A DNA stretch of 8,647 nucleotides from Flavobacterium sp. GTDB lineage: Bacteria > Bacteroidota > Bacteroidia > Flavobacteriales > Flavobacteriaceae. Below, one piece after another: positions 1 to 7,233 of the stretch. A model generated the notes under the pieces. It was not told the DNA's origin and searched no databases. It was given only the letters and a program-made list of their open reading frames with translations. Within the stretch, counting starts at the first letter, position 1, and every line of letters starts with the position of its first letter. The stretch covers positions 1 to 8,647 of the forward strand of contig JAGORP010000092.1 of assembly GCA_018062725.1 (NCBI GenBank), written 5' to 3'. The translations under genes and the position numbers were made by a program.

Positions 1-1126
1 GCATTGGCTCGTGTAATAATCCGTAATCGTGCGTGTCTAATCCTAAATGATGCGACGTGCCGTGCATAAAGTATTTTTTATAGGCTGGCCAATCGGGATT
101 TTCATTTTGCACATCAGCTTTGTCAATTAATCCCAGTCCTAATAATTCGGAAGTCATTATTTTACCCACTTCAATATGGTATTGTTTCCATAAAGTACCA
201 GGAAGTAACATTTTAGTAGCTTCATTTTTCACATTCAACACCGCATTGTAAACCGCACGTTGTCTGTCGGTAAATCGACCGGAAACCGGAATCATACGAG
301 TTAAATCACTTGAATAATTAGCATATTCGGCACCCACATCTAATAAAATCAAATCGCCCGCATGACATTGTTGGTTGTTTTCAATATAATGCAAAACGTT
401 GGCATTATTTCCCGAAGCAATAATTGGGGTGTACGCAAATCCTTTTGAACGGTTTCTCAAGAATTCGTGTGCTAATTCGGCTTCAATTTCGTATTCCATG
501 ACATTTGGTTTTACGAAATTTAATAATCTTCGGACTCCTTTTTCAGTAATGTTACAGGCTTGTTGAATCAAATCAATTTCTTCACTTTCTTTAATCGAAC
601 GAATGCGTTGTAAGATTGGATTCGATTTTTCTACTTTGTGTGCTGGATAATTTTCTTTCCACCATTTGATAAAACGGGCCTCACGAGTTTCGGTTTCGAT
701 AACAGCGCGATAATGTTCATTGGTGTTGATGTACATCGTGTCGGCATACATCATGATTTCTTTAAGTGTTTTGTGAAAATCTTGTAACCAGATCACTGTT
801 TTTACCCCCGATACTTCAAAAGCACGCTCTTTAGTTAATTTCTCACCTTCCCAAATCGCAATGTGTTCGTTGGTTTCTTTTAAGAATAAAATTTCTTTCA
901 AATGTTCATAAGGCGCATCTGGAAATAATAACAAGATACTTTCTTCTTGGTCGACTCCTGATAAGTAAAAAATATCGCGATGTTGTGCAAAAGGCAACGT
1001 CGAATCGGCGGAAACCGGATAGATATCATTAGAGTTGAAAATGGCAACACCGTTAGGTTTCATCATTGAAGTGAATTTTCTTCTATTTTTGATGAATAAA
1101 TTGCGGTCTATTTGATGGTATTTCAT
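1..1126 (-). CDS. pepP: Xaa-Pro aminopeptidase (aminopeptidase P, M24B), 3' end outside window
   Basis: This is a cytosolic metallopeptidase that removes an N-terminal residue preceding proline. I read 375 uninterrupted codons from the ATG at 1126; the gene runs off the left edge. Residues 1 to about 140 match the creatinase/AMP_N domain and the rest the pita-bread catalytic domain. The metal ligands D263 (in LLDVGAEY), D274 (in SSDLTR) and H359 (in HGTSHHLGLDTHD) are visible and lie within about five positions of E. coli PepP D260, D271 and H354. The two glutamate ligands (E383 and E406 in E. coli) would lie just past the edge, so some 50-60 residues are probably missing. No frameshift is seen. 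The gene lies 130 bp downstream of a Crp-like regulator on the same strand, with a probable terminator between them, so it is likely transcribed separately. The family call is firm. The precise substrate range is inferred. Confidence 0.93.
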   Translation of the reverse strand, partial: MKYHQIDRNLFIKNRRKFTSMMKPNGVAIFNSNDIYPVSADSTLPFAQHRDIFYLSGVDQEESILLLFPDAPYEHLKEILFLKETNEHIAIWEGEKLTKERAFEVSGVKTVIWLQDFHKTLKEIMMYADTMYINTNEHYRAVIETETREARFIKWWKENYPAHKVEKSNPILQRIRSIKESEEIDLIQQACNITEKGVRRLLNFVKPNVMEYEIEAELAHEFLRNRSKGFAYTPIIASGNNANVLHYIENNQQCHAGDLILLDVGAEYANYSSDLTRMIPVSGRFTDRQRAVYNAVLNVKNEATKMLLPGTLWKQYHIEVGKIMTSELLGLGLIDKADVQNENPDWPAYKKYFMHGTSHHLGLDTHDYGLLHEPM

Positions 1127-1177
1127 GAGTTGAATTTAAAGATTAAAAAATTTAGAATTGAATAATTTAATACTCGA

Positions 1178-1189
1178 TGTAAATTTACA
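1178..1189. repeat. 12-bp perfect palindrome, possible operator
   Basis: TGTAAATTTACA equals its own reverse complement. It lies between the Crp-like gene and the aminopeptidase and covers the candidate -7 element of the latter. A dimeric regulator could bind here, but a palindrome this AT-rich can arise by chance in such DNA. I saw no second copy in the window. Confidence 0.3.
1180..1187 (-). promoter_or_regulatory. Candidate -7 element for the aminopeptidase gene
   Basis: Read on the minus strand, TAAATTTA resembles the Bacteroidota -7 consensus TAnnTTTG, with the final G replaced by A. It would give a leader of about 45-50 bases before the ATG at 1126. No TTG box is found at the expected 17-23 base distance, so support is weak. 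The element forms the core of the 12-bp palindrome at 1178-1189. Confidence 0.3.
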
Positions 1190-1199
1190 GAAAGAATGA

Positions 1200-1232
1200 A
1201 AATAGTCAGTAGCCAAATGGCGCTATTTTTAT
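1200..1232 (-). terminator. Probable terminator of the Crp-like gene
   Basis: On the minus strand, AAAATAG and CTATTTT form a 7-bp outer stem. They enclose a smaller GCC-ATTT-GGC hairpin with unpaired bases, and a T-rich stretch follows. The structure begins about 25 bases after the stop codon at 1257. Imperfect pairing keeps confidence moderate. Confidence 0.45.
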
Positions 1233-1256
1233 CTTTATATCTTTGAATCAATCCAT

Positions 1257-1841
1257 TTATTTCACATTCTTTCGTATACGGCTCATGTTTCTAGTCGAAA
1301 TCCCTAAAAAGGAAGCCAAATAATGCAGCGGAATTTCTTGTAAAAGGTTTGGTTCGTTTTGAAGCAGTTTTTTGTAACGCTCTTCTGGAGTTAATGTCAA
1401 CAAATCGATTCGATAATCGTCAATCAGACAAATTTGTTTTTCAATGATCGAATGATAAAACTGATGGAAGGCAGCGTTGTTACGGGATAATTCTTGGAAT
1501 GTTTTCAAATCAATTACCCATAATTTTGAGGGAGTTAGTGCTTTGATGCTTTTGCGAGACGGGACTTGATTCAAAAAACTATTTAAAGAAGAAGTAACCG
1601 AATTTTGTAAAGCCAAATAGGTTGTCTTCTCTTCGTCAAGCACCATGATAGCATGTTGTAAAATACCACTTTCCACAAAACAGAAATAAGGGCAAATGGC
1701 TGCTTCTTTAACAAAAAAATCGTTTTTGTTTAACTCTAAAAATGAAAATTTACTAATGATGTCAGAAGCAACAATGTTGAAATCATCAATGTTTCCGATG
1801 TGAAGTTGTAGGTAATTAAAAAAAGCAGTTGTGTTTTTCAT
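1257..1841 (-). CDS. Crp/Fnr-superfamily transcriptional regulator (short Bacteroidota type)
   Basis: This is a 194-residue cytosolic DNA-binding regulator. Residues about 30-115 fit the cyclic-nucleotide-binding-like beta-roll, 115-150 the connecting dimer helix, and 170-190 a helix-turn-helix (PLHYLASFLGISTRNMSRIR) ending four residues from the C-terminus. That ending is typical of the short Crp-like proteins of Bacteroidota. The phosphate-binding signature of cAMP receptors (GE..L....RSA) is absent; the equivalent stretch reads NSFLNQVPSRKSIKA. No Fnr-type N-terminal cysteine cluster is present, so the ligand is unknown. I chose the ATG at 1841. An in-frame TTG two codons upstream (1847) is possible but less likely. 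A candidate -7 element at 1859-1866 would give a leader of about a dozen bases. The gene is divergent from the lipoprotein gene at 1950 and might regulate it or itself, which is inference from position only. Confidence 0.88.
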   Translation of the reverse strand: MKNTTAFFNYLQLHIGNIDDFNIVASDIISKFSFLELNKNDFFVKEAAICPYFCFVESGILQHAIMVLDEEKTTYLALQNSVTSSLNSFLNQVPSRKSIKALTPSKLWVIDLKTFQELSRNNAAFHQFYHSIIEKQICLIDDYRIDLLTLTPEERYKKLLQNEPNLLQEIPLHYLASFLGISTRNMSRIRKNVK

Positions 1842-1858
1842 TTTCAAAAAGTAACATA

Positions 1859-1866
1859 CAAAAATA
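1859..1866 (-). promoter_or_regulatory. Candidate -7 element of the Crp-like gene
   Basis: Read on the minus strand, TATTTTTG is a full match to the Bacteroidota -7 consensus TAnnTTTG, 18 bases before the ATG. No TTG is found at the usual upstream distance, so the promoter is incomplete by consensus. It overlaps the AT palindrome at 1860-1873. Confidence 0.45.
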
Positions 1867-1873
1867 TATTTTT
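1860..1873. repeat. 14-bp AT-only perfect palindrome in the divergent intergenic region
   Basis: AAAAATATATTTTT is self-complementary and sits between the divergent Crp-like and lipoprotein genes, over the -7 element of the regulator. It could be an operator or simply low-complexity AT sequence. Nothing in the sequence decides between these. Confidence 0.25.
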
Positions 1874-1885
1874 AGTAGTAAAATC

Positions 1886-1915
1886 TTGTTTAAATGCTTA
1901 AAAATTCTACTTTTA
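1886..1915 (+). promoter_or_regulatory. Promoter of the lipoprotein gene
   Basis: TTG at 1886-1888 and TACTTTTA at 1908-1915 are separated by 19 bases. This matches the Flavobacterium promoter pattern TTG-N17-23-TAnnTTTG except for the last base. Transcription would start near 1921, leaving a leader of about 30 bases before the ATG at 1950. Confidence 0.55.
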
Positions 1916-1949
1916 TAAAAAATGAAGTGGAAACCAAAACCTACAAAAA

Positions 1950-2837
1950 ATGAAAGTAAAAAATGTGAAATTGATTATGGGTGTGCTGTCGATGTGTACA
2001 CTTTTTTCGTGTACCGATAAAGATGATGTGGCGATTATAAAAGAAACGAAAGTGCCCAGTTTGATCGTTAAATTCAAGTTTGATCCTACTCAAGAACGAT
2101 TGAATAATTTGGGAGAACCTTCTACAATTCCTGCAGGAAATGCGGCTCAAACCCCTATTTTTAATAAGATCAGTTCTCACTTTTTAGAGTTTTCGCCTAA
2201 TGCGAACACGCCATTAGGGGAAGGGACTCGTTTGTATCGCGGAGCGGAAACAAATATTGGGGGTGAACCGGCTTTCGATTTTAGTAAAGCGATCATTTGT
2301 AAACAAGGCGAAACTTTTCTTTCTATTCCGTTAAAAGAAATTACTCCTGGTAGTTATGAATGGGCAAGATGTTCGTTGTCGTATCAAAATTTTGACATTA
2401 ATGTGTTGAGTTCTGGCACCGATTACGTTGGGACTTTGGCAAGTTTTGTTGGAACTAGGACTTATATTACTACGCACAAGATTGGAAGCTACCCATTTGT
2501 AGTGAATGGCAATCGCAATCAGGGGTATTGGGCTTTTGGTTTGAAAGGAATTAATTATTCAACTTCTGGACAAGCACCTGCTGGCGCTACAACGGTTCCT
2601 AACCCTCTGGCCGCCACATCACCACTACCGCCCAATTCATGTGTGGTAACCGGAAAATTTGCCAGAAATTTAGTGATAACCGGAAATGAAACAAAAGACA
2701 TTGTTGTAACGTTATCGCTTTCGATTAACAATAGTTTTGAGTGGACAGAAGTAAATGCCGATGGGAAATATGAGCCTAGTGCGGGTGAGAATGTTGTTGA
2801 TATGGGATTAAGAGGCTTGATTCCTAGTTTTCAATAA
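1950..2837 (+). CDS. Putative surface-exposed lipoprotein of unknown function
   Basis: I do not recognise a named family for this 295-residue protein. The N-terminus is a lipoprotein signal: basic residues, a hydrophobic stretch from about residue 8, then LFSC with the lipidated cysteine at 21. The next residues, TDKDD, resemble the lysine-plus-acidic lipoprotein export signal that sends Bacteroidota lipoproteins to the outer face of the outer membrane. The mature part is rich in alternating hydrophobic residues and probably forms a beta-sandwich. It has an Ala/Pro/Thr-rich loop at about 207-230 and a conserved-looking C-terminus (NADGKYEPSAGE, then VVDMGLRGL). Cysteines 117, 141 and 231 occur in the mature chain. 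A distant relation to MbnP-like or other small beta-sandwich lipoproteins is possible but unproven. The gene is monocistronic by context: its own promoter lies upstream and the sdh promoter downstream. The lipoprotein call is strong; the function is unknown. Confidence 0.85.
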   Translation: MKVKNVKLIMGVLSMCTLFSCTDKDDVAIIKETKVPSLIVKFKFDPTQERLNNLGEPSTIPAGNAAQTPIFNKISSHFLEFSPNANTPLGEGTRLYRGAETNIGGEPAFDFSKAIICKQGETFLSIPLKEITPGSYEWARCSLSYQNFDINVLSSGTDYVGTLASFVGTRTYITTHKIGSYPFVVNGNRNQGYWAFGLKGINYSTSGQAPAGATTVPNPLAATSPLPPNSCVVTGKFARNLVITGNETKDIVVTLSLSINNSFEWTEVNADGKYEPSAGENVVDMGLRGLIPSFQ

Positions 2838-2892
2838 GTTAAATTACCAGAAGTTAAACACTTTAAACTCATTATAAATTACTTCCAAAAGG

Positions 2893-2923
2893 TTGTACAT
2901 ACACCTAAAATCATTTATTTTTG
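2893..2923 (+). promoter_or_regulatory. sdhCAB operon promoter
   Basis: TTG at 2893-2895, a 20-base spacer, and TATTTTTG at 2916-2923 match the Bacteroidota housekeeping promoter consensus at every specified position. The start site would be near 2929, giving a leader of about 30 AT-rich bases before the sdhC ATG at 2960. This is the best promoter match in the window and fits a highly expressed respiratory operon. Confidence 0.75.
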
Positions 2924-2959
2924 TTTCAATTTTTTAAACTATACAATCAAACAAATATT

Positions 2960-3775
2960 ATGGCAAAATCTGCACTTTTAAAGTCATCGCTAGCAAAAAA
3001 ATACTGGATGGCTCTTACAGGTTTATTTTTGTGCTTGTTTTTGGCGGGTCACTTGGCTGGAAATCTTCAGTTGATTTTTGGTGATGCATTAAAATTCAAT
3101 CAGTATGCATTATTTATGACTTCCAATCCAGCAGTAAAATTACTTTCGTATTTAACCTACATTTCAATTATTTTCCATGCAATCGACGGGATTATGTTGG
3201 CTTTTCAAAACAAAGCGGCAAGACCTATCGGTTACGCTATGAACAATCCAACAGGAAATAGCAGCTTCGCTTCTAGAAATATGGCAGTGTTAGGAACTGT
3301 GGTTTTGATTTTTATTGCTACTCACATGATTAATTTTTGGGCAAAAATGCACTTTGATGAAAAGATGCCTTTGCAAAAAATTACGATCGAAATGCAAGGA
3401 ATGAAAAATGATTTTTATTTAACGACCGATGGTGGTTATGTTCCTGCTAATGATCCCAATTATGTAATCAAAAATAGAACTGAAATTTACGACGCAACAG
3501 CTAATGTAAAAGTGAAAGAAGCCTACAAAGATTTGCATAAAATTACTTTCGATTTCTTTAGAGAGGCCAAATGGGGATTAGCCTTTACTATTTTTTATGT
3601 GTTGTCTATGGCAGTCTTGGCTTTCCATTTACTACACGGATTTCAAAGTGCGTTCCAAACGTTGGGAGTAAACAACAAATTTACACCGCTAATCAAAGCT
3701 TTCGGAACCGGTTTTGCAATAATAGTACCACTATTATTTGCTATTATTCCCTTGTACATTCACTTTACTAAATAA
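2960..3775 (+). CDS. sdhC: Succinate dehydrogenase cytochrome b subunit (di-heme membrane anchor)
   Basis: This is the single-subunit membrane anchor of type B complex II; it binds two hemes b and passes electrons from SdhB to the quinone. The 271-residue chain has five probable membrane helices at about 15-40, 59-83, 106-128, 202-230 and 246-267. One histidine in each of the first four matches the Wolinella FrdC axial ligands: H31 (H44), H73 (H93), H122 (H143), and H226 or H223 (H182), in FHLLHGFQSAFQTLG. The spacing from H122 to H226 is 104 residues against 39 in Wolinella, owing to a hydrophilic insertion at about 130-200 that should lie outside the cytoplasmic membrane. No glutamate occupies the position of Wolinella FrdC Glu180. 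The start is the ATG at 2960; a TTG at 2921 lies inside the promoter and can be excluded. First gene of sdhCAB, 18 bases from sdhA. Confidence 0.95.
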   Translation: MAKSALLKSSLAKKYWMALTGLFLCLFLAGHLAGNLQLIFGDALKFNQYALFMTSNPAVKLLSYLTYISIIFHAIDGIMLAFQNKAARPIGYAMNNPTGNSSFASRNMAVLGTVVLIFIATHMINFWAKMHFDEKMPLQKITIEMQGMKNDFYLTTDGGYVPANDPNYVIKNRTEIYDATANVKVKEAYKDLHKITFDFFREAKWGLAFTIFYVLSMAVLAFHLLHGFQSAFQTLGVNNKFTPLIKAFGTGFAIIVPLLFAIIPLYIHFTK

Positions 3776-3793
3776 TCAACATCAGAATATATT

Positions 3794-5803
3794 ATGAAGT
3801 TAGATTCTAAAATACCAGAAGGTTCTATTTCAGAGAAATGGACGAATCATAAAAATCACTTAAAACTTGTAGCTCCAAATAACCGTCCAAAAATCGATGT
3901 TATCGTAGTTGGAACTGGTCTTGCAGGAGCTTCTGCCGCAGCTTCACTAGGGGAAATGGGGTATAATGTAAAAGCATTTTGTTTTCAAGATTCTCCACGT
4001 CGTGCGCACTCAATTGCAGCACAAGGTGGGGTAAATGCTGCTAAAAATTATCAAAACGATGGTGATTCTGTTTACCGTTTGTTCTACGATACGATTAAAG
4101 GTGGAGATTACCGCGCGCGTGAAGCAAACGTTCACCGTTTAGCAGAAGTGTCTGGAAACATCATCGACCAATGTGTGGCACAAGGTGTTCCTTTCGCTCG
4201 TGAATACGGAGGATTGTTAGATAACCGTTCTTTTGGTGGAACGCAAGTACAACGTACCTTTTATGCTGCAGGGCAAACAGGTCAGCAGTTGTTATTAGGA
4301 GCTTATTCGGCATTATCACGCCAAATCGGATTAGGTCGTGTAAAAATGTACAACCGTCACGAAATGCTTGACATTGTAAAAGTTGATGGTAAAGCACGCG
4401 GAATTATTGCTCGTGACTTGGTAACGGGAGAAATTCAACGTCATTCGGCTCATGCTGTTATTATTGCTTCGGGAGGTTACGGAAACGTGTATTTCTTGTC
4501 AACTAATGCCATGGGTTCTAACGTAACCGCAGGTTGGAAAATTCACAAACAAGGGGCATTATTCGCCAATCCGTGTTATGTGCAAATTCACCCAACTTGT
4601 ATTCCGGTACACGGAACGAATCAATCGAAATTAACCTTGATGTCCGAATCGTTACGTAATTCAGGACGTATTTGGGTGCCAAAAAGAAAGGAAGATGCAG
4701 AAGCAATACGTGCCGGTAAATTAAAACCAACACAAATTGCCGAAGAAGATAGAGATTACTATTTAGAAAGAAGATACCCTGCGTTTGGAAACTTAGTGCC
4801 TCGTGATGTAGCTTCAAGAGCCGCTAAAGAGCGTTGTGATGCTGGTTACGGTATTGAAGCGAATGATACTAATGAAGGTGTTTATTTAGATTTCTCTACT
4901 GAAATCCAAAATAAAGGAAGACAGGCAGCATACGCGAAAGGAAATCATAACCCTACCGATGCTGAAGTAACAGCTTTAGGTAAACAATGGTTAGAAGAGA
5001 AATATGGTAACTTATTTACCATGTATCAAAAAATCACAGACGAAAATCCATACGAAACCCCAATGAAAATTTACCCGGCAGTGCACTATACCATGGGTGG
5101 TGTTTGGGTAGATTATAACTTACAATCAACAATTCCAGGTTGTTTCGTAGCAGGTGAAGCGAATTTCTCTGATCACGGAGCAAACCGTTTGGGTGCTTCG
5201 GCATTAATGCAAGGTTTAGCGGATGGTTATTTCGTATTGCCTTATACGGTTTCTAACTATTTAGCAGATGAAATCAGAACAGGTAAAATTGCTACTGATT
5301 CGGCCGAATTTATCGAAGCAGAAAAAAGAGTAACCGATCAAATCAATTTCTTCTTAAACAATAACGGAACCAAATCAGTGGATTATTTCCATAAAAAATT
5401 AGGTTTAATTATGTGGAATAAAGTAGGAATGGGTAGAAATGCTCAAGGTCTTACTGAGGCTATTACTGAAATCGCTCAATTGAAAGAAGATTTCTACAAA
5501 GACGTTTATGTACCGGGAAGCAATGACGAAATGAATCCAGAGTTGGAAAAAGCACTTCGTGTAGCCGACTTTATCGAATTGGGTCAGTTAATGGCAATGG
5601 ATGCGTTGCAACGTAACGAATCCTGTGGAGGTCACTTCCGTGAGGAGTATCAAGACGCAGAGGGAGAAACCTTACGTGATGATGAAAATTTTGCTTTCGT
5701 TGGCGCTTGGGAGTATAAAGGCGACGACATCAGTAAAGAAGAATTACACAAAGAAGTTTTAAAATACGAGTCAATTAAGATTGCCGCTCGTAATTACAAA
5801 TAA
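3794..5803 (+). CDS. sdhA: Succinate dehydrogenase flavoprotein subunit
   Basis: This is the catalytic subunit of complex II. It oxidises succinate to fumarate on the cytoplasmic face of the membrane and passes electrons to SdhB. The 669-residue chain starts its FAD-binding fold at residue 35 with GTGLAG (G40, G42, G45). H72 in [11 protein letters not shown] is the expected site of covalent FAD attachment. Active-site residues equivalent to E. coli SdhA are visible: H266 (HPT motif, H242), R337 (PRDVASRA, R286), H431 (HYTMGG, H354) and R465 ([11 protein letters not shown]399). The substrate-side segment reads LMSES, as in Bacillus SdhA, supporting the type B subgroup. A charged insertion follows it at about 297-320, apparently normal for Bacteroidota. 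The gene is co-transcribed with sdhC upstream and sdhB 29 bases downstream. No missing key residue or frameshift is seen. Confidence 0.98.
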   Translation: MKLDSKIPEGSISEKWTNHKNHLKLVAPNNRPKIDVIVVGTGLAGASAAASLGEMGYNVKAFCFQDSPRRAHSIAAQGGVNAAKNYQNDGDSVYRLFYDTIKGGDYRAREANVHRLAEVSGNIIDQCVAQGVPFAREYGGLLDNRSFGGTQVQRTFYAAGQTGQQLLLGAYSALSRQIGLGRVKMYNRHEMLDIVKVDGKARGIIARDLVTGEIQRHSAHAVIIASGGYGNVYFLSTNAMGSNVTAGWKIHKQGALFANPCYVQIHPTCIPVHGTNQSKLTLMSESLRNSGRIWVPKRKEDAEAIRAGKLKPTQIAEEDRDYYLERRYPAFGNLVPRDVASRAAKERCDAGYGIEANDTNEGVYLDFSTEIQNKGRQAAYAKGNHNPTDAEVTALGKQWLEEKYGNLFTMYQKITDENPYETPMKIYPAVHYTMGGVWVDYNLQSTIPGCFVAGEANFSDHGANRLGASALMQGLADGYFVLPYTVSNYLADEIRTGKIATDSAEFIEAEKRVTDQINFFLNNNGTKSVDYFHKKLGLIMWNKVGMGRNAQGLTEAITEIAQLKEDFYKDVYVPGSNDEMNPELEKALRVADFIELGQLMAMDALQRNESCGGHFREEYQDAEGETLRDDENFAFVGAWEYKGDDISKEELHKEVLKYESIKIAARNYK

Positions 5804-5832
5804 TAGCCAATCTAGGTATAAAATACAAAGTT

Positions 5833-6597
5833 ATGTCTGCAGCAAAAAACATCAATATAAACCTTAAAGTTTGGCGTCAAAAAAATGCTAAAACAAAAGG
5901 AAGCATGGAAACTTATAAATTAGATAATGTTTCTACTGCGAGTTCATTCTTGGAAATGTTAGACCAATTGAATGAGCAATTAGTAAACGAAAGAAAAGAA
6001 CCTATCGCTTTCGATCACGATTGTCGTGAAGGAATTTGTGGTATGTGTTCGTTATACATCAACGGGCGTGCACACGGACCAGATACAGGAATTACCACTT
6101 GTCAGTTGCACATGCGTATGTTTAATGACGGTGATACTATTTATGTAGAACCATGGAGAAGTAAAGCGTTTCCAGTAATTAAAGATTTAGTAGTAGACAG
6201 AAGTGCTTTCGATAGAATTCAACAGGCTGGTGGATTCATATCTGTAAATACTTCAGGAAATACAATAGACGCTAATGCAACACCAATTAATAAAGACGAT
6301 GCTGACAAAGCGTTTGAAGCAGCGGCTTGTATTGGTTGCGGTGCTTGTGTAGCAACTTGTAAAAACGGCTCGGCCATGTTATTCGTGGGTGCTAAAGTTT
6401 CTCAGTATGCCTTATTACCACAAGGTAAAGTAGAAGCTACCAATCGTGTGTTAAACATGGTGCGCCAAATGGATGAAGAAGGTTTCGGTAACTGTACCAA
6501 TACAGGGGCTTGTGAAATCGAATGTCCAACAGGCATTTCACTAGAAAATATCGCTCGTATGAATAGAGAATATTTAAAAGCGAGTTTGGTAAAATAA
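5833..6597 (+). CDS. sdhB: Succinate dehydrogenase iron-sulfur subunit
   Basis: This subunit carries electrons from FAD in SdhA to the quinone and hemes of SdhC. All cluster ligands are present in its 254 residues. The N-terminal ferredoxin domain has C64, C69, C72 and C90 for [2Fe-2S] (CREGICGMC, then TTCQ). The C-terminal domain has C166, C169 and C172 plus C231 for [4Fe-4S] (CIGCGAC and ECPTG), and C176, C221 and C227 for [3Fe-4S]. The length and spacing are normal for the family. It is the last gene of the sdhCAB operon; its stop codon is followed within five bases by an intrinsic terminator. The gene order C-A-B and the single di-heme anchor match the Bacillus and Wolinella style complex, which normally uses menaquinone. 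Quinone identity is inferred. Confidence 0.98.
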   Translation: MSAAKNININLKVWRQKNAKTKGSMETYKLDNVSTASSFLEMLDQLNEQLVNERKEPIAFDHDCREGICGMCSLYINGRAHGPDTGITTCQLHMRMFNDGDTIYVEPWRSKAFPVIKDLVVDRSAFDRIQQAGGFISVNTSGNTIDANATPINKDDADKAFEAAACIGCGACVATCKNGSAMLFVGAKVSQYALLPQGKVEATNRVLNMVRQMDEEGFGNCTNTGACEIECPTGISLENIARMNREYLKASLVK

Positions 6598-6601
6598 TTT
6601 G

Positions 6602-6626
6602 AAAAGCGTCTTCGGACGCTTTTTTT
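6602..6626 (+). terminator. sdhCAB intrinsic terminator with TTCG loop
   Basis: AAAAGCGTC pairs perfectly with GACGCTTTT across a TTCG tetraloop, giving nine base pairs closed by a C-G pair (the very stable cUUCGg loop in RNA). More Ts follow. It starts four bases after the sdhB stop, so the operon should end sharply here. The A-tract on the left also allows some activity on the opposite strand. Confidence 0.9.
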
Positions 6627-6650
6627 ATGCAATCCTGTTGGAGTTGTTTT

Positions 6651-6681
6651 TTTGCAAAACGGCTCGGTTTTTGTACCTTCA
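6651..6681 (+). promoter_or_regulatory. Promoter of the thioredoxin-like gene
   Basis: TTTG at 6651-6654 is followed after exactly 19 bases by TACCTTCA at 6674-6681, a partial match to TAnnTTTG. The start site would lie near 6686-6688, leaving a leader of only about ten bases before the ATG at 6696. Its place just after the sdh terminator supports separate transcription. Confidence 0.5.
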
Positions 6682-6695
6682 CAAAAAAAGTTTTT

Positions 6696-7211
6696 ATGAA
6701 AAAGATATATTTATTAACATTTTTATTAATTGCCACTCTAAGTTTTTCTCAAACGGCAGAAGAAAAAGAAGCAAAGAAAAAACTAGCAGAAGCAGAAAAA
6801 GCAGCTTTGCCTAAGCCGTATCACGAAATGGAAGATGCTGATACGAAAGTAAAGGAGTTGTTGGTTCAAGCCAAAGCAGAAAACAAAAATATCTTGATTC
6901 AAGTAGGTGGAAACTGGTGCATTTGGTGTTTGCGTCTAAACGATTTTATCCAAAAGTCAGATGAGTTAAAAGGAATTATCAATGCAAATTATTTGTTTTA
7001 TCACTTGAATTATTCCCCGAAAAATAAAAATGAAAAATTCTTTAGCCAGTATGGTAATCCGGGAGAAAAGCATGGTTATCCTGTTTTCATGATTTTAGAT
7101 TCAAACGGTAAACTATTACATGTACAGGAATCAGGTTCCTTAGAAGAAGGTAAAGGATATAGTTTAGAAAGAGTTAAGGGGTTTTTAAACTCCTGGTTGG
7201 CGAAAAGTTAA
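6696..7211 (+). CDS. Exported thioredoxin-family protein (WCIWC active site)
   Basis: This is probably a periplasmic thiol-disulfide oxidoreductase. The 171-residue chain begins with a signal peptide (KK, a hydrophobic stretch at 4-15, then SFSQ with likely cleavage near residue 18 or 19). A highly charged Lys/Glu/Ala-rich helix follows at about 20-37, then a thioredoxin fold. The redox motif is C75-I-W-C78 in GGNWCIWC, and the cis-proline expected in thioredoxins is P129 in HGYPVFMILD. The fold resembles the Thioredoxin_7 / DUF255-like group more than classical CGPC thioredoxin. I chose the ATG at 6696 because it starts directly at the signal peptide; an in-frame ATG at 6627 lies in the T-tract of the sdh terminator and ahead of the promoter. 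The substrate is unknown. A link to the sdh genes is only positional, since a terminator separates them. Confidence 0.88.
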   Translation: MKKIYLLTFLLIATLSFSQTAEEKEAKKKLAEAEKAALPKPYHEMEDADTKVKELLVQAKAENKNILIQVGGNWCIWCLRLNDFIQKSDELKGIINANYLFYHLNYSPKNKNEKFFSQYGNPGEKHGYPVFMILDSNGKLLHVQESGSLEEGKGYSLERVKGFLNSWLAKS

Positions 7212-7233
7212 AAGGCATTAAAAATAAATTCTC

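Noticed and set aside
1941..2180. Minus-strand frame opposite the start of the lipoprotein gene
   Set aside because: The plus strand has a clear lipoprotein signal and promoter; the opposite frame lacks both.
2921..2959. Possible 13-codon N-terminal extension of SdhC from a TTG codon
   Set aside because: The TTG lies inside the -7 promoter box, and the ATG at 2960 gives the normal SdhC N-terminus.
4161..4817. Open frames on the minus strand inside sdhA (4161-4397 and 4518-4817)
   Set aside because: They lie opposite a strongly conserved gene and their translations show no family features; they are by-products of sdhA codon usage.
6627..6695. Possible 23-codon N-terminal extension of the thioredoxin-like protein
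   Set aside because: It would start in the T-tract of the sdh terminator and upstream of the promoter, and would bury the signal peptide behind a cysteine-rich segment.
6402..6814. Several short frames on both strands around the sdhB/thioredoxin junction
   Set aside because: They overlap sdhB, the terminator, and the thioredoxin-like gene in other frames and show no recognisable protein features.
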